NCBI RefSeq assembly: GCF_006546985.1
Contig: NZ_VATK01000016.1
Span: 1 to 64,000, forward strand
Reading direction: 5' to 3'
DNA: 64,000 bases
Origin: Bacillus sp. 03113
GTDB lineage: Bacteria; Bacillota; Bacilli; Bacillales; Cytobacillaceae
In this document: one piece after another, positions 41,584-54,420 of the stretch
How the letters are laid out: each line of letters opens with the position of its first letter
Position numbering within the stretch: the first letter of the stretch is position 1
The notes under the pieces: generated by a model
The model's input: the letters and a program-made list of their open reading frames with translations, nothing else
Told to the model about the DNA's origin: nothing
Databases searched by the model: none
Translations under genes and position numbers: made by a program

Positions 41584-44500
41584 TTAAAGTACATTAAAGT
41601 ATCTTGCCTCTGGATGTGCAAATACCATTGCAGAAACAGATGATTCTGGTTCCATCATAAAACCTTCTGTTAATTCAACACCAATATCTTCTGGTCGAAT
41701 GAGTTTAAACAATTTTTCCTGGTCTTCCAAATTAGGGCAGGCAGGATAGCCGAATGAAAAGCGTTGCCCTTGATATTTAGCCGCAAATCGATCCTTCATT
41801 GTAAATTGAACAGGATCTGGGAAGCCCCATCGATCTCGAATTTGACGGTGAACGAACTCAGCAAAGCCTTCTGCTGTTTCTAAAGCTAAAGAGAGAAGGG
41901 CATGGCTTTCTAAAAATTGCCCATTTGCTTTCAGATCTTCAGAGACGTGTCTAACTCTTTTTCCTGCAGTTACGGTAAAAAAGCAAACATAATCCATTTC
42001 ACCACTATTAACTGGCTTTAGATAGTCAGCTAAGCAGAGGAATGGTGCCTTTTCTTGTCTAGGAAAATCAAAGGTTTCGATAATCTCTTTCGTATTATCT
42101 GGGTTATAGATAATGACTTTATTATCTTCAGACTGAGCAGGGAAAAATTGATAGACTGCTTTTGGTGTAATCCAGTCTTTCGTTTTAGCTTCTTCTAATA
42201 ATTCATTGACGACATTATTTATCTTTATTGCTTTTTCATCCCCAGCTTCAATTAACTGTTGAATTTTCCCTTTTAATCCTAGATGATGACCAATGAGCAT
42301 TTGTCTATTAATATAAGGCTCAATATGGTCGAGAGAATAGGACTTCAGTAAATGTCTCTTCGTATCCCTCGGGATAAATACAGGGACATTCGTATTAATG
42401 GTTGGCTTAGGGATAACAGCAGTAGTCGTTGTTGCTTTTTCAAAAGTTAATGACGCTATATGTTCATGCTTTGCTTGTTGTTCTTTCATTTGAACCTTAA
42501 GCTTTTCAACTTCTTCAGGATCTTGAAGCTGATTGGCTAAAGAAAGCCCGTTCATCGCATCTTTTGCATATAATACAAGTCCATCGTATTCTTTTGAAAT
42601 TTTGGTTTCGGTAAACTTTCTCGAAAGTGCTGCACCACCAACTAAAATAGGAATATCAATTCCAGCTTGCTTCATATCCTGAGCAGTAATAACCATTTGT
42701 TGAGCTGATTTAACTAGAAGTCCCGACAAACCAACCATATCAGGTTGTTCTTTTTTAATCGCTTGAACAAGCTCAACAGGAGGGACCTTGATTCCTAAAT
42801 CGACAACCTTATATCCATTGTTGCTTAAAATGATGTCGACTAGGTTTTTCCCAATATCATGGACATCTCCTTTTACGGTGGCCAGGATAATCTTTCCTTT
42901 AGATGCTGATGCATCACCTTTTTCCATATGCGGCTCTAAAAAGGATACTGCTGCTTTCATAACTTCAGCACTTTGCAGTACCTCTGCAACAATTAGTTGA
43001 TTGTCATTAAAGAGGCGTCCAACTTCCTTCATTCCATCCATTAATGGCCCATTAATGATATCAAGTGGAGAAGAATAAACTTCAAGTGCAGCAGCTAAAT
43101 CAGCAACTAAGCCTTCTTTTGTTCCTTCAACAACGTAATAGGAGAGACGCTCATCGAGAGTCATATCAGGCATCATACTTTTTTGTTCTTTTTTCTTTCC
43201 TCGATAGAACTCAGTAAATTCAGCTAAAGATTCATCTGTTGTTTCAAATAACAGCTTTTCTGCAAGAGCAACTTCATCCTTTGAAATGGACGCAAATCGT
43301 TCTAGCTTTTCTGTATTTACAATCGCATAATCAAGACCTGCTTGCGTACAATGATAAAGAAACACTGAATTTAGAATTTCTCTTCCCACAGGAGGGAGGC
43401 CAAAAGAAACATTACTGATTCCTAATATGGTTAATACTTTAGGACAAGCATCTTTAATCATGCGTATTCCTTCGACTGTTGCTTTTGCAGAGCCGATATA
43501 TTGCTCATCACCAGTCCCAACTGGAAAGACTAGCGGATCAAAAATAATATCTTCAGGCTTGATTTTATATTTGTTAACAAGCAAGTCATATGATCTCTTA
43601 GCAATTTCGACCTTCTTATCAGCCGTAACACCCATTCCTTTTTCATCAATCGTTCCTACGACGATAGCTGCGCCATATTTGTGTATAAGAGGAATGATCG
43701 CTTCAAAACGTTCCTCTCCATCCTCCAGATTGATGGAATTAATGATGGCTTTCCCTTGGGAATAGGATAAAGCCTTCTCAATAACAGCTTCATCTGTGGA
43801 ATCAATAACAAGCGGTGCTTTAATCTTTTTCCCAACTTCTTTCATAAACGATTCCATATCTTGAATTTCGTTTCGGTCAGGGTCTGCTAAGCATATATCA
43901 ATGACATGAGCACCACCTTTAACTTGTGCTCTTGCAACTTCAGATGCTTCCTCATATTTTCCTTCACTAATTAATCTTTTAAACTTTCTAGAGCCAATAA
44001 CATTTGTTCTTTCACCGACCATGATCGGTCTTAGTGTAGGATCATCATAAATGAATGGTTCAATTCCAGACACCATATGATGGTTGTTGATCTCTGCTTT
44101 TCTTGGTTCATATTTGTCCATTGCATCTTTGATAGCTTTTATATGAGCAGGGGTTGTTCCGCAGCATCCACCAACTATATTTAGCCATCCTTCAGAGGCA
44201 AAGCCAGATAATTTCTCTGCTAGTGATTCAGGTGTCTCATGATATTGGCCTTCTTCATCAGGCAAACCCGCGTTCGGATAGCAGCTGACTGCACTTGTTG
44301 CTAAATGTGATAAAGATCGTATGTGATCCTGCATAAATTCCGGTCCAGTCGCACAGTTTAATCCAACTGCAATAGGATTCATATGCTGTACCGAGATATA
44401 GAAGGCTTCAATCGATTGCCCAGCTAGTGTTGTTCCCATCGGTTCAATCGTACCTGAAATCATGAGTGGAAGTGTTTTCCCTGTTTTTTCAAATGCACGC

Positions 44501-45033
44501 TGAATACCAATAAAGCCAGCCTTCACATTCAATAAATCTTGACTTGTTTCAAGCAGAAGAAGGTCCGACTGACCATCAATTAATCCACGTGCTTGCTCCT
44601 CATAAGTGTCAATTAGTGCTTCGAAGGTCGTTCCTCCTGTGACACTTAACGTTTTTGTTGTTGGACCCATTGCTCCAGCAACATATCGTGGCCACTCATC
44701 AGTGGAGAATTGGTCAACCGCTTTTTTTGCAATGGAGGCTGCAACTTTATTTAATTCATATGCATGCTCTGAAAGTTGATATTCATCTAACACTAGGCTT
44801 GTTGCACCGAATGTGTTTGTTTCAATGATATCTGCTCCAGCCTTTAAATACTCCACATGGATGTGTTCAAGGACATCAGGTCTTGTAAAAATTAAATTTT
44901 CATTACAGCCTTCATATTGCTCCCCGCCAAAATCTTCAGCAGTTAAATTGGCTTGTTGAAGCATGGTACCCATTGCACCATCCATAATAAGAATTCTCTT
45001 TTTCAGTTGTTCCGTTATGGAAGCTTTAGGCAT
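41584..45033 (-). CDS. metH: Cobalamin-dependent methionine synthase
   Basis: A 1149-residue modular enzyme that methylates homocysteine with methyl-tetrahydrofolate via cobalamin. The homocysteine domain (1 to about 325) has [23 protein letters not shown] and the zinc Cys pair in [11 protein letters not shown]. The pterin domain (about 340-620) has [11 protein letters not shown] and [13 protein letters not shown]. The cap and cobalamin domain (about 640-880) has DVHDIGKN with the axial His near 722. The C-terminal activation domain (about 910-1149) has [11 protein letters not shown]. The ATG at 45033 has GGAGG upstream. It overlaps the yitJ gene by 8 bases and ends the metI-metC-yitJ-metH operon. 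Confidence 0.94.
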   Translation of the reverse strand: MPKASITEQLKKRILIMDGAMGTMLQQANLTAEDFGGEQYEGCNENLIFTRPDVLEHIHVEYLKAGADIIETNTFGATSLVLDEYQLSEHAYELNKVAASIAKKAVDQFSTDEWPRYVAGAMGPTTKTLSVTGGTTFEALIDTYEEQARGLIDGQSDLLLLETSQDLLNVKAGFIGIQRAFEKTGKTLPLMISGTIEPMGTTLAGQSIEAFYISVQHMNPIAVGLNCATGPEFMQDHIRSLSHLATSAVSCYPNAGLPDEEGQYHETPESLAEKLSGFASEGWLNIVGGCCGTTPAHIKAIKDAMDKYEPRKAEINNHHMVSGIEPFIYDDPTLRPIMVGERTNVIGSRKFKRLISEGKYEEASEVARAQVKGGAHVIDICLADPDRNEIQDMESFMKEVGKKIKAPLVIDSTDEAVIEKALSYSQGKAIINSINLEDGEERFEAIIPLIHKYGAAIVVGTIDEKGMGVTADKKVEIAKRSYDLLVNKYKIKPEDIIFDPLVFPVGTGDEQYIGSAKATVEGIRMIKDACPKVLTILGISNVSFGLPPVGREILNSVFLYHCTQAGLDYAIVNTEKLERFASISKDEVALAEKLLFETTDESLAEFTEFYRGKKKEQKSMMPDMTLDERLSYYVVEGTKEGLVADLAAALEVYSSPLDIINGPLMDGMKEVGRLFNDNQLIVAEVLQSAEVMKAAVSFLEPHMEKGDASASKGKIILATVKGDVHDIGKNLVDIILSNNGYKVVDLGIKVPPVELVQAIKKEQPDMVGLSGLLVKSAQQMVITAQDMKQAGIDIPILVGGAALSRKFTETKISKEYDGLVLYAKDAMNGLSLANQLQDPEEVEKLKVQMKEQQAKHEHIASLTFEKATTTTAVIPKPTINTNVPVFIPRDTKRHLLKSYSLDHIEPYINRQMLIGHHLGLKGKIQQLIEAGDEKAIKINNVVNELLEEAKTKDWITPKAVYQFFPAQSEDNKVIIYNPDNTKEIIETFDFPRQEKAPFLCLADYLKPVNSGEMDYVCFFTVTAGKRVRHVSEDLKANGQFLESHALLSLALETAEGFAEFVHRQIRDRWGFPDPVQFTMKDRFAAKYQGQRFSFGYPACPNLEDQEKLFKLIRPEDIGVELTEGFMMEPESSVSAMVFAHPEARYFNVL

Positions 45034-46882
45034 GGATATTCCTCCTCTTACGCGCTTCATGTTGATTTGCATACTTTGAAAGTTCGACTGTTAGCTCATA
45101 CCGCATAAAAGGGGTAATTAAGTAAATACCATTAAATAATTCAGCCGCTGCATCGATTAAGGATTTTGTAATTTCAATTCCTTCGCGAGCTGCTTGGATT
45201 GGATCATCCTTTAATGCACTCATTCGACCACGAATTGAATCTGAAATCTTAATTCCAGGGACCTCATGGTGTAGGAAATCAGCATTCTTGCTGCTAGTTA
45301 AAGGCATAAGCCCTAAGTAAATAGGAGCGTTTAAATGCTTTGTTGCTTCATGGATTTCAATGATTTTTTCCTCAGAATAAACTGGCTGAGTGATAAAATA
45401 GTCAGCACCATGTTCTAGTTTTTTTTCTAATCGTAAAACGGCTTTATCAATATATTTAACATTCGGATTAAAGGCAGCAGCAACTGAAAAATTCGTTTGT
45501 TGTCCCAAATCTTTTCCAGATATAGATTGTCCTTTATTAAGCTGTTTTATCATGGATATTAATTCAAATGATGACATATCATAAACAGATGATGCGCCAG
45601 GGAAATCACCAACTCTTGCAGGATCACCAGTAATGGCAAGGATATCATGTAATCCAAGCGTATGAAGTCCCATTAAATGAGATTGTAACCCAATGATATT
45701 GCGGTCACGACATGTGATATGAACCAAAGGACGCATGCCAACTTGAGTTTTGACTAAATGACCAAGCGCTGTATTGCAAACCCTTGGAGAGGCTAACGAG
45801 TTATCAGCCATCGTAATGGCATCGATCCCCGCTTCCTTTAATGCTTTAGCTCCTTTAAAAAAGCTTGTCGTATCTAATTTTCTAGGCGGATCTAATTCAA
45901 CAATAACAGAAGGACGTTCCTTAACAATTTCTTGTAAAGAGGGAGCTCCTTGTTTTACCTCTATTATTTTGGTAGATATTTCAATTTTTGGTTGTTTAAT
46001 TGATTTTTCTATTATAGGCTTTAAACCGCGTAATTCTTCTGCAAATGCCCGTATATGCTCAGGGGTTGTCCCGCAACATCCACCTAATAAACGTATACCT
46101 TCTTGCCTAAATTCATTAGCAGATTTTCGAAAATATTCAGCATCGCCTTTATAATGAAATTTCCCATCGGTATAAGCAGGGATACTAGCATTTGGATAAG
46201 CAGAGAGAAACGCTTTTTTCGGTAATTGGACCTGTTCCAATGCTTTAAGCATATGATGAGGTCCCAGGCGACAATTTAGCCCAACAACATCTGCACCAAT
46301 ATCTTCTAGACGATTAAATGCAACAGAAAGAGGGGTTTGATCTTGTAAAACACCTGTCTCATGTAGAGAAACTTGTGCGATTAAAGGTAAATCCGTTTCT
46401 TTTCTAGCGATGGAAAGTACGGTTTCAAGCTCCTCTAAATCATAAAAGGTTTCAAAGAGAATTCCATCAACACCTTCTAATAGAAGGCAATACAATTGTT
46501 CGCGAAAACTTCTTTTAATTTCTTCTATTGTAATAGATTTAGGCTTAATACCACGATTTCCGCCAATCGTGCCTACTACATATGCATTTTTTTCCACTGC
46601 TTTTTTGGCAATTTTAACGGCAGCGCTATTGATTTCTTTCACTTGATCCTCTAAACCATACCTTTGCAGCTTTAAATAGTTAGCTGCATAAGTGTTGGTT
46701 TGAATTAGTTGTGCTCCGGCATCAACATAAGCTCGATGAATACTTTCAATTCGTTCTGAATGAGAAAGGTTTAATTCTTCGAAGCAGCTATCTTTGCCAT
46801 ACGAATAAAGCAATGTTCCCATTGCTCCATCCGCTATTAAAATTTGATTTTCCATTAATTTAAGGAAACTCACAAACATCAT
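45026..46882 (-). CDS. yitJ: Homocysteine S-methyltransferase / methylene-THF reductase fusion (YitJ)
   Basis: A 618-residue fusion. The N-terminal homocysteine methyltransferase domain (about 10-290) has [24 protein letters not shown] and the zinc-site [11 protein letters not shown]. The C-terminal MetF domain (about 325-600) has [35 protein letters not shown] and [11 protein letters not shown]. It makes methyl-THF and may transfer the methyl group directly. MMFVSF at 46882 or MENQ at 46855 could start it; no strong ribosome binding site decides. It begins two bases after the metC stop, so translational coupling is likely. Confidence 0.93.
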   Translation of the reverse strand: MMFVSFLKLMENQILIADGAMGTLLYSYGKDSCFEELNLSHSERIESIHRAYVDAGAQLIQTNTYAANYLKLQRYGLEDQVKEINSAAVKIAKKAVEKNAYVVGTIGGNRGIKPKSITIEEIKRSFREQLYCLLLEGVDGILFETFYDLEELETVLSIARKETDLPLIAQVSLHETGVLQDQTPLSVAFNRLEDIGADVVGLNCRLGPHHMLKALEQVQLPKKAFLSAYPNASIPAYTDGKFHYKGDAEYFRKSANEFRQEGIRLLGGCCGTTPEHIRAFAEELRGLKPIIEKSIKQPKIEISTKIIEVKQGAPSLQEIVKERPSVIVELDPPRKLDTTSFFKGAKALKEAGIDAITMADNSLASPRVCNTALGHLVKTQVGMRPLVHITCRDRNIIGLQSHLMGLHTLGLHDILAITGDPARVGDFPGASSVYDMSSFELISMIKQLNKGQSISGKDLGQQTNFSVAAAFNPNVKYIDKAVLRLEKKLEHGADYFITQPVYSEEKIIEIHEATKHLNAPIYLGLMPLTSSKNADFLHHEVPGIKISDSIRGRMSALKDDPIQAAREGIEITKSLIDAAAELFNGIYLITPFMRYELTVELSKYANQHEARKRRNIHA

Positions 46883-46884
46883 CC

Positions 46885-48060
46885 TCAGTTGTAAATATAG
46901 TTAGTCGAAAGCTTATGATTTAATGCAAGATTAAAATCATGAATCAGATCTTCAGGATTTTCTAATCCGACTGATAGACGGAGTAAAGTGTTTGAAATGC
47001 CTCGTTGTTCACGTTCTTCTTGCGGCATTGCAGCATGTGACATTTTTGCTGGATAGGAGAGAATGGTTTCAACCGCTCCTAAGCTCACAGCAAAAACAGG
47101 TAATTTTACATTCGAAACGAACGTACGGAAAACTTCTTCATTTATTAGTTCAAAGGAGAAAACGGCTCCAGCACCCTTTGCTTGTGCATTTTGTAATTCG
47201 TATTGTGGATGATCCTCTAATCCAGGATAATAAACATTTTTCACTAATGGGTGTTTAGCTAAATATTTAGCTATTTTCAAAGCAGCGTTACTTGAATGAT
47301 CAAGACGAACATTCAGTGTTTTAATTCCACGCATTACTAGCCAAGCATCTTGGACACCAAGTACAGCTCCAAATGAATTTTGTAAAAAGTAGAGCTTATC
47401 TGCCAATTCAGGATCTTTCACAACCGCGAGTCCTGCAAGTACATCACTATGACCTGATAAAAATTTAGTAGCACTATGAAGTACAATATCTGCACCTAAT
47501 AAAAGAGGCTTTTGCAGGGCAGGAGTTAAAAACGTATTATCGACAAAAGTCCAAGCATTATTTTCTTTTGCGAGTTTACTAATCGCTCTAATATCGGTAA
47601 CCTTCAATAATGGGTTTGAAGGAGTTTCAACATAAAAAACCTTTGTGTTTGGTTTGATCGCATTTTTTACTTCATCTAAATTTGTCATATCAACAAAGGT
47701 ATGTTCAATTCCTAATCGTGTCAAAACTTGAGTAACCATTCTAAAGGTTCCGCCGTACACATCTTCAGTGATAACGACATGATCGCCTTGAGATAATAGA
47801 AGAAAAGCAGTTGAAATGGCTGCCATACCAGAAGCAAAAGCAAAGCCTCTTGTACCTTCTTCAAGGTCTGCAATCACTTCCTCTAATGCTTCACGAGTAG
47901 GATTTAAACTTCTACTATAGTCGTATTTCCCAAATTGATCAATATCTTTTTGATGGAAAGTGGATGCATGCTGGATTGGTACACTAACTGCACCAGTTTC
48001 TGGATCAAATTTATATTTATTGTGAAGTAGTTTTGTTTCAAAAGAATAATGTTCACTCAT
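46885..48060 (-). CDS. metC: Cystathionine beta-lyase
   Basis: A 391-residue PLP enzyme of the Cys/Met metabolism family. The PLP Lys lies in [18 protein letters not shown], and [21 protein letters not shown] and [18 protein letters not shown] follow. It is placed downstream of metI and overlaps it by 4 bases. By B. subtilis order it acts as MetC, cleaving cystathionine to homocysteine, pyruvate and ammonia. GGAGG precedes the ATG. The two PLP enzymes are paralogues, and position is what distinguishes them here. Confidence 0.9.
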   Translation of the reverse strand: MSEHYSFETKLLHNKYKFDPETGAVSVPIQHASTFHQKDIDQFGKYDYSRSLNPTREALEEVIADLEEGTRGFAFASGMAAISTAFLLLSQGDHVVITEDVYGGTFRMVTQVLTRLGIEHTFVDMTNLDEVKNAIKPNTKVFYVETPSNPLLKVTDIRAISKLAKENNAWTFVDNTFLTPALQKPLLLGADIVLHSATKFLSGHSDVLAGLAVVKDPELADKLYFLQNSFGAVLGVQDAWLVMRGIKTLNVRLDHSSNAALKIAKYLAKHPLVKNVYYPGLEDHPQYELQNAQAKGAGAVFSFELINEEVFRTFVSNVKLPVFAVSLGAVETILSYPAKMSHAAMPQEEREQRGISNTLLRLSVGLENPEDLIHDFNLALNHKLSTNYIYN

Positions 48061-49169
48061 AGTAAAACCTCCTCTTTAACTTTTGCTAAAGCTTGCTCAA
48101 GATCTGCTATTAAATCATCTGCATCTTCAATTCCAACGGAGAAGCGTAATAGTCGGTTACAAACGCCTGTTTCGATTCTAACTTCTTCTGGAATATCTGC
48201 ATGTGTTTGTGTGGCAGGGTAGGTAATAAAGCTTTCAACTCCACCTAAGCTCTCTGCAAATGTGATAAGGGATAAGCTTTGTAAAAACGGATTGACCCAT
48301 TTTTCATCATTTATTCTAAATGAAAGCATGCCCCCGTTACCTGGATAGAGAACATCCAAAATAGCGTCGTGCTCTGCTAAATATTCTGCAATTTGCTTCG
48401 CATTTTTTTCGTGTTGCTTCATGCGAAGAGAAAGAGTTTTCATACCTCTCATTAACAACCAAGAATCAAACGGGCTTAAAACGGCACCAGCCCCATTATG
48501 ATGAAGGAATAGCTCTTCACAAAGTTCTTTTCCTTTTGCAACGATCAAACCAGCTAACACATCATTATGTCCACCTAAATACTTTGTAGCACTATGGATG
48601 ACAATATCCGCACCCTGATCGATAGGTTTTTGTAATATTGGAGTATAAAAAGTGTTATCTACAATTAATAGTAAATTGTGCGTTTTTGCAATGGAGCTTA
48701 CTTTAGAAATATCCGTTTGTTCCATAAGAGGATTAGTCGGAGTTTCAATAAAGATGGCTTTTGTTTTTGGGGTAATTGCTTGTTCTATAGCTTCATAATC
48801 ACTTGTATTTACGTAGCTACATCGAAGTCCCCACTTTTTATAGCCTTGCTCTAGCAGTCGGTATGTGCCGCCATATAAATCTTTTGAAACAATCCACTCG
48901 TCTTCACTTTTAAAAAGGGATAGAATGGTCATAATCGCAGCCATCCCTGAGCTGCAGGCAAAGCCCCGATCCCCATTTTCTAGATCAGCAATAGCATTTT
49001 CAAGAATTTCTCTTGTAGGGTTACCGGTTCTAGTATAATCATAACCAGTTGATTGACCAATTCCTTCATGACGATAAGCGGTTGAAAAGTAGACAGGAGG
49101 ATTTACTGATCCTGTTGTTTTTTCACTTCGGTTTCCAATTTGAGCTAACTTTGTGTCTATTTTGTACAT
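48057..49169 (-). CDS. metI: Cystathionine gamma-synthase / O-acetylhomoserine thiolyase
   Basis: A 370-residue PLP enzyme of the same family, first gene behind the S-box. It has YDYTRTGNPTREILE, GFACSSGMAAIMTILSLF, the PLP Lys in VIHSATKYLGGHNDVLAG, and GAVLSPFDSWLLMRGMKTL. It matches B. subtilis MetI, which joins O-acetylhomoserine with cysteine (or sulfide). AAGGAGTG lies before the ATG. Its expression should be released at low S-adenosylmethionine. Confidence 0.9.
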   Translation of the reverse strand: MYKIDTKLAQIGNRSEKTTGSVNPPVYFSTAYRHEGIGQSTGYDYTRTGNPTREILENAIADLENGDRGFACSSGMAAIMTILSLFKSEDEWIVSKDLYGGTYRLLEQGYKKWGLRCSYVNTSDYEAIEQAITPKTKAIFIETPTNPLMEQTDISKVSSIAKTHNLLLIVDNTFYTPILQKPIDQGADIVIHSATKYLGGHNDVLAGLIVAKGKELCEELFLHHNGAGAVLSPFDSWLLMRGMKTLSLRMKQHEKNAKQIAEYLAEHDAILDVLYPGNGGMLSFRINDEKWVNPFLQSLSLITFAESLGGVESFITYPATQTHADIPEEVRIETGVCNRLLRFSVGIEDADDLIADLEQALAKVKEEVLL

Positions 49170-49343
49170 TGACTTTCACTCCTTGATCAATAATCTTTTT
49201 TTAATGACTGAGTAACATGCTTTTTTATTCCTATGGATATCTTGCGTACATATAGGAACTTGTCCAATTGTACGTTGAATGAATATATGATCAATATACC
49301 CATTCAATAAGGAACTATAGAGCAGTTATGTAGTTTTGTATAA

Positions 49344-49377
49344 ATAAAAAAGTCTCCTTTCCTAAGAAGAAGACTTG
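49344..49377 (-). terminator. S-box expression-platform terminator before metI
   Basis: On the minus strand AAGTCTTCTT and AAGGAGACTT form a stem with loop, followed by TTTTTATT. It follows the aptamer at the expected distance. Confidence 0.85.
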
Positions 49378-49400
49378 GTTAAAATTTATCAGTCATTCTT

Positions 49401-49515
49401 CTTATCTTCCAAGTTTTCGAAAAACTTGCTGGAATTAGCACCTTTTCAATGATAACTATACCATTGTCGGTTGCTGAGGCGTCACAGGGCCATACCCTCG
49501 ACCTCTCTTGATAAG
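49401..49515 (-). ncRNA. SAM-I (S-box) riboswitch of the met operon
   Basis: On the minus strand: CTTATCAAGAGAGGTCGAGG opens the P1 side. ATGGCCCTGTGACGCC and CAGCAACC follow in canonical order, and GATAAG closes P1. It controls the metI-metC-yitJ-metH operon. Confidence 0.95.
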
Positions 49516-50066
49516 AATTCAATTTTTAAATAATTTACTACAATATATCTATAATAGCAATCTTTTTTAATAAAATATACATTTTTTTATTTTCGCACAC
49601 TGATTTTCTGTTTTTTTCGATAAAAAAATTCGAAGGGAGGTCAAACGGGGAGCTTAATAGAACTACAAAAAGCTCATATCGCTTTCAACGGAATTTTATT
49701 AAAATAATTTACAAACTCTTCATATAATAATGCCAGTAGCTTCATTAATCCGATATAAACTATATGTAGTCTGTTGGCAGAAATTCTAGTTGAATCCTGC
49801 TATGGATCAATCAAATTTATTATCCGATTTGGTTCAAATTTTAGGAGGTTATTTTTTCTATTTAAAGAAAAAATGAATTTACATTTAATTGTGTATTTTC
49901 TTTGTCGATCATCTGGAAGAGTGTTAAAATAATAAATGTAAACGGTTAAATTTTTTATTTACCGGATTAAGATATTTGTGTTACATAAGTATAAAGAAGG
50001 GGCATATGTAGAAAGGGGAACAAATACAATGGATATGGAATATTTCCATTATGGGGAGGAAATTTC
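49516..50066. other. Divergent region between met operon and odhA
   Basis: An AT-rich region holding the met promoter (not clearly identified), unexplained GC-richer bits such as CGAAGGGAGGTCAAACGGGG near 49631, and the odhA promoter. AGGAGG at 49841-49846 is followed by a small inverted repeat (ATTTTTTC and GAAAAAAT), then an ATG reading of 19 codons at 49872. I do not trust it as a gene. Confidence 0.4.
49902..49930 (+). promoter_or_regulatory. Probable SigA promoter of odhAB
   Basis: TTGTCG (49902-49907), 17 bases, TAAAAT (49925-49930). It leaves a leader of about 130 bases before odhA. Confidence 0.5.
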
Positions 50067-52865
50067 ATGGTGAATTCAGCTACGAAAGATTTTTTTGGAC
50101 CCAATCTAGGCTATGTTGTTGAATTATATGATAAATATTTAGAAAATCCTCAATCTGTAGATGAGGATATGCGTAGTTATTTCCAAAAATGGGGATCCCC
50201 AATAAAAAAGAGTGAAGTGAATGCCCATTCAAAAGCCTCGCCTCAGCAATTGGAAAAAGTTGTTTCTGCTATTAAATTAGCGAATAAAATTAGAGCATAT
50301 GGTCATCAAGCAGCAAATATTTATCCTTTACACGATCATAAACCGGAATTTGAGTTATTTGAACTAGAAAAGTATGATTTATCAAAGGAAGATTTACTGC
50401 TTATTCCAGCAGAGATTATTTGCCCTACAACTCCAGAACATGTAACGAATGGGCTTGAAGCAATTGAGTATTTAAAGACAGTATACACAAAGACGATCGC
50501 TTTTGAATTTCTTCATGTAAATGATGTGGACGAAAAGAACTGGCTCCAAAACATTGTTGAATCTGGTAGTCTATTAACGTCCTTTTCGACTGAAAAAAAA
50601 ATTAAACTTTTAAAAAGGCTGACGGAGATAGAAAATTTTGAATTGTTTCTGCACAAAACCTTCGTAGGTCAAAAAAGGTTTTCCATAGAAGGGTTAGAGA
50701 CCCTTGTTCCACTACTTGATGAAGTGATCTCAGAATCTGTCAAGAATGGGGCAAAAACGATCAATATTGGCATGGCACATAGAGGAAGACTAAATGTCCT
50801 TGCTCATGTATTAGAAAAGCCGTATGAAATGATTTTTGCAGAATTTCAACATGCACCTAATAAAGAATTAGTTCCTTCAGAAGGGTCAATTGGAATAAAT
50901 TTTGGCTGGACAGGTGATGTAAAATATCATCTAGGACTTGATCGACAATTAAATGGAGAAAGTACAAAGAAAGTTAGAATTACGCTTGCAAATAATCCAA
51001 GCCATTTGGAGTTTGTTGGATCTGTGGTAGAAGGGTTTACAAGAGCTGCTCAAGACGATCGTTCGCAAGCTGGATATCCAAATGAAGATCAAAAAACTGC
51101 TTTGGCTATTTTAATTCACGGTGATGCAGCCTTCCCTGGTCAAGGAGTCGTCGCAGAAACTTTAAACCTTAGCAGGCTAATTGGTTACAGAACTGGAGGA
51201 ACAATCCACGTTATTGCCAATAACTCAATCGGTTTTACGACTGAATCTTATGATTCTCGATCAACTAGATATGCAAGTGATTTAGCAAAAGGGTTTGAGA
51301 TCCCAATTCTTCACGTTAATGCAGATGATCCAGAGGCTTGTATTAAGGCAGCAGAGCTAGCATATGAGTACCGAGCTAAATTTAATAAGGACTTTTTAAT
51401 TGATTTGATCGGGTACCGCCGATTTGGGCATAACGAAATGGATGAACCGATGACCACCAATCCATTAATGTATAGTATTATTCATCAGCATCCAACTGTC
51501 AAGACACTTTATAGTGAAAAGCTTCAAGAAGAAGGGATTACAACTGAAGCATTTATAGCAAATGTTGAACATTCTGTTTATCAAAAGCTGCAAGCAGCAT
51601 ACGAAAAAGTTGACCATAAAACGAAGGATGCGTATGTAAATAATCCTCCCTTGATTGTTGAACATGGGATTACTAGTGTGGATACCTCGGTTCCGTTGCC
51701 TGAGCTGATAAAATTAAATGATGAGCTGCTTGCGTGGCCAGACCGTTTTAACATTTTTCCTAAGCTAGCAAAAATACTTAACCGCAGAAAAAAAGCATTT
51801 GACCAGAATGGAACTATTGATTGGGGATTAGCTGAAACATTGGCATTTGGAACGATCTTAAAGGATGGAACTCCTATTCGTTTATCAGGGCAGGATTCAG
51901 AAAGAGGAACCTTTGCACAGAGAAACATTATCTTACACGATATAAAAACAGGAGAGGCTTTCTCTCCTTTACATCAGCTTTCTAATGTAAATGTTTCCTT
52001 TGCAGTTCATAATAGCCCGTTATCTGAGTGCTCGGTTCTTGGGTTCGAATACGGCTATAATGTATTTGCACCTGAAACCCTTGTTATTTGGGAAGCACAG
52101 TATGGAGATTTTGCAAACGCAGCACAAATCATGTTTGATCAATTTATAGCAGCTGGAAGAGCAAAATGGGGACAAAAATCAGGGTTAGTCATGCTGCTTC
52201 CTCATGGCTATGAAGGACAAGGACCTGAACACTCAAGTGGAAGGGTGGAGCGTTTTTTAATATTAGCAGCTGAAAATAATTGGACGGTAGCGAATTTAAC
52301 AACTGCAGCTCAATACTTTCACATTTTACGGAGACAAGCCGCAATATTAACTAAAGAAGAGGTTCGTCCTCTCGTTATTATGACTCCAAAGAGTCTTTTA
52401 AGAAATCCACTTGTTTCATCGACAGGTAAAGAATTAAGTGAAGAAAAATTTAAATTAGTACTTGAACATCAAGGACTAGGTAAAGAATATAATAGAGTAG
52501 AAAGAATTATTTTATGTTCCGGGAAAATTGCGATCGATTTGCAAGAAAAGTTAGAACAAATAAATGACTATTCTTGGCTCCATATTTTAAGAATAGAACA
52601 AATCTATCCATTTCCGTTAGATAAAATCACTGAAATTTTCAATCGATATCCGAACGTAAAAGAAATTGTTTGGGTTCAGGAAGAGCCGAAAAACATGGGT
52701 GTTTGGAATTTTGTTGAACCAAGATTAAAATATTTAGCTCCAAAAGGAGCAGAGGTATCTTATATCGGACGACGACGAAGATCCAGCCCGGCAGAAGGAG
52801 ATCCACTCGTGCACAAAAAAGATCAATTGAGAATCGTTAGAGAAGCATTAACTCGGAGTAAGTGA
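50067..52865 (+). CDS. odhA: 2-oxoglutarate dehydrogenase E1 component
   Basis: A 932-residue thiamine diphosphate enzyme of the TCA cycle that decarboxylates 2-oxoglutarate and passes the succinyl group to E2. The N-terminal [20 protein letters not shown] is the E1o docking region. The ThDP-binding motif begins at [18 protein letters not shown] and continues to [13 protein letters not shown]. The C-terminal half has [16 protein letters not shown] and [22 protein letters not shown], and ends with [18 protein letters not shown] lies before the ATG. odhB follows after 202 bases. No E3 gene is linked, as in B. subtilis. Confidence 0.96.
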   Translation: MVNSATKDFFGPNLGYVVELYDKYLENPQSVDEDMRSYFQKWGSPIKKSEVNAHSKASPQQLEKVVSAIKLANKIRAYGHQAANIYPLHDHKPEFELFELEKYDLSKEDLLLIPAEIICPTTPEHVTNGLEAIEYLKTVYTKTIAFEFLHVNDVDEKNWLQNIVESGSLLTSFSTEKKIKLLKRLTEIENFELFLHKTFVGQKRFSIEGLETLVPLLDEVISESVKNGAKTINIGMAHRGRLNVLAHVLEKPYEMIFAEFQHAPNKELVPSEGSIGINFGWTGDVKYHLGLDRQLNGESTKKVRITLANNPSHLEFVGSVVEGFTRAAQDDRSQAGYPNEDQKTALAILIHGDAAFPGQGVVAETLNLSRLIGYRTGGTIHVIANNSIGFTTESYDSRSTRYASDLAKGFEIPILHVNADDPEACIKAAELAYEYRAKFNKDFLIDLIGYRRFGHNEMDEPMTTNPLMYSIIHQHPTVKTLYSEKLQEEGITTEAFIANVEHSVYQKLQAAYEKVDHKTKDAYVNNPPLIVEHGITSVDTSVPLPELIKLNDELLAWPDRFNIFPKLAKILNRRKKAFDQNGTIDWGLAETLAFGTILKDGTPIRLSGQDSERGTFAQRNIILHDIKTGEAFSPLHQLSNVNVSFAVHNSPLSECSVLGFEYGYNVFAPETLVIWEAQYGDFANAAQIMFDQFIAAGRAKWGQKSGLVMLLPHGYEGQGPEHSSGRVERFLILAAENNWTVANLTTAAQYFHILRRQAAILTKEEVRPLVIMTPKSLLRNPLVSSTGKELSEEKFKLVLEHQGLGKEYNRVERIILCSGKIAIDLQEKLEQINDYSWLHILRIEQIYPFPLDKITEIFNRYPNVKEIVWVQEEPKNMGVWNFVEPRLKYLAPKGAEVSYIGRRRRSSPAEGDPLVHKKDQLRIVREALTRSK

Positions 52866-52899
52866 GTAAATTCGCTTTAATAGTGAGAAGCGTTAATAA

Positions 52900-52927
52900 A
52901 TAAGGTGGAGAGCTTTATCCACCTTAT
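52900..52927 (+). promoter_or_regulatory. Hairpin in the odhA-odhB gap
   Basis: ATAAGGTGGA and TCCACCTTAT form a strong stem 35 bases after the odhA stop, without a T-run. In a 202-base gap inside an operon it may stabilise the odhA message or reduce odhB expression. Confidence 0.5.
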
Positions 52928-53067
52928 CCTAAGCTTATGATTAAAAAAGAGAAAATGCTCAGACTTTGTCGTGCAATTGGGAGCAATCAGAGTATGACTA
53001 GACTAACAAGTCAGTCAAAACGGTCATCTTAATTCATACTTATCCTTGCCTATAATAAAGGGGGAAA

Positions 53068-54303
53068 ATGACGTTGTCAGAAATTAAAGTTCCGGAATTA
53101 GCTGAATCGATTACAGAAGGGACAGTGGCACATTGGTTAAAAAAAACCGGAGAGTTTGTTCAAAAGGGAGACTACATTGTTGAGTTAGAAACAGACAAGG
53201 TAAATGTAGAAATTATCTCTGAAGAAACAGGCGTACTCAAAGAATTAAAAGCAGCAGAAGGAGATATCGTTAAGGTGGGTGAAACAATCGCGATTGTTGA
53301 TGAAAAAGTAAATCCTATCGAAAATCGAATAGAGACTCCTGTAATTGAACAAAATATTCAAATTGAAAAACCTCAATTAGAAAATGTAAAGCCCGAAACA
53401 GAAAAAGTTCATCGGAAGGTTGCATCTCCAGCTGCTCGAAAGATGGCAAGAGAAAAAGGGATTGATTTAAATCAGATTCCGACTATGGATCCACTAGGGA
53501 GAGTTCGTGTTCAAGATGTTACATCATATCAAAATACACAAGAAACGAAATTGAGTCCTGTACCTGTTTCTCAGGAAGTCGCGTTGATTGAAGAGAATGA
53601 GAAACCAACTCAAAGAATACGAATGACTAGAAGGCGACAAACGATTGCTAATAGATTATTAGAGGTAAAACAAACCACTGCCATGTTAACTACCTTTAAT
53701 GAAGTTGACATGACAAACGTTATGAATCTTCGTAAACGGAGAAAAGATCAATTTTTCGAAGAAAATAATGTAAAGCTTGGTTATATGTCTTTCTTCACAA
53801 AGGCTGTTGTTGCTGCGTTAAAGAAAGCACCGTTATTAAATGCTGAAATACAAGGTGATGAAATAGTTCTTAAAAAGTATTATGACATCGGAATTGCCGT
53901 TTCAACGGATGACGGACTGATTGTACCAGTTGTTCGTGATTGTGAACGGAAAAACTTTGCTGAAATTGAATCAGAAATTATGGATTTGGCTAACAAAGCC
54001 CGCTCCAACAAGCTCTCTCTAAAAGATCTACAAGGAGGGACGTTCACCATTACAAATGGAGGGATATTTGGTTCTTTATTATCAACTCCGATTCTTAATG
54101 GACCACAGGTTGGTATTTTAGGAATGCATAGTATACAGCTTCGTCCAGTTGCGATCGATAAAGAAAAAATGGAAAACCGTCCCATGATGTATATAGCACT
54201 ATCCTATGATCATCGAATTGTGGATGGAAAAGAAGCTGTCACTTTCCTTAAACGCGTTAAAGAATTAATTGAAGATCCAGAATCCTTATTATTTGAAGCT
54301 TAA
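53068..54303 (+). CDS. odhB: 2-oxoglutarate dehydrogenase E2 (dihydrolipoamide succinyltransferase)
   Basis: A 411-residue acyltransferase, core of the complex. The lipoyl domain (1-76) has the lipoylated Lys in [11 protein letters not shown] (K44). A Glu/Pro-rich linker, the peripheral subunit-binding domain (about 113-150; [19 protein letters not shown]) and the catalytic domain (about 185-411) follow. The catalytic domain has [20 protein letters not shown] and the catalytic His382 in [14 protein letters not shown] lies before the ATG. Together with odhA it links 2-oxoglutarate to succinyl-CoA. Confidence 0.96.
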   Translation: MTLSEIKVPELAESITEGTVAHWLKKTGEFVQKGDYIVELETDKVNVEIISEETGVLKELKAAEGDIVKVGETIAIVDEKVNPIENRIETPVIEQNIQIEKPQLENVKPETEKVHRKVASPAARKMAREKGIDLNQIPTMDPLGRVRVQDVTSYQNTQETKLSPVPVSQEVALIEENEKPTQRIRMTRRRQTIANRLLEVKQTTAMLTTFNEVDMTNVMNLRKRRKDQFFEENNVKLGYMSFFTKAVVAALKKAPLLNAEIQGDEIVLKKYYDIGIAVSTDDGLIVPVVRDCERKNFAEIESEIMDLANKARSNKLSLKDLQGGTFTITNGGIFGSLLSTPILNGPQVGILGMHSIQLRPVAIDKEKMENRPMMYIALSYDHRIVDGKEAVTFLKRVKELIEDPESLLFEA

Positions 54304-54337
54304 AGAAGAAAAGAGGAGGCGCCACCATTCTTATCGT

Positions 54338-54381
54338 AAATAAAAGACAGATTGAAAGTGATTCAATCTGTCTTTTATTTC
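54338..54381. terminator. Terminator after odhB (bidirectional)
   Basis: AAATAAAAGACAGATTGAA and TTCAATCTGTCTTTTATTT form a perfect 19-bp stem with loop AGTGA. It ends odhAB and may also end the convergent sda-like gene. Confidence 0.88.
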
Positions 54382-54420
54382 ATACTCTTCATTCGTTTTC
54401 TTTGTGATCGGCAGAAAAAT

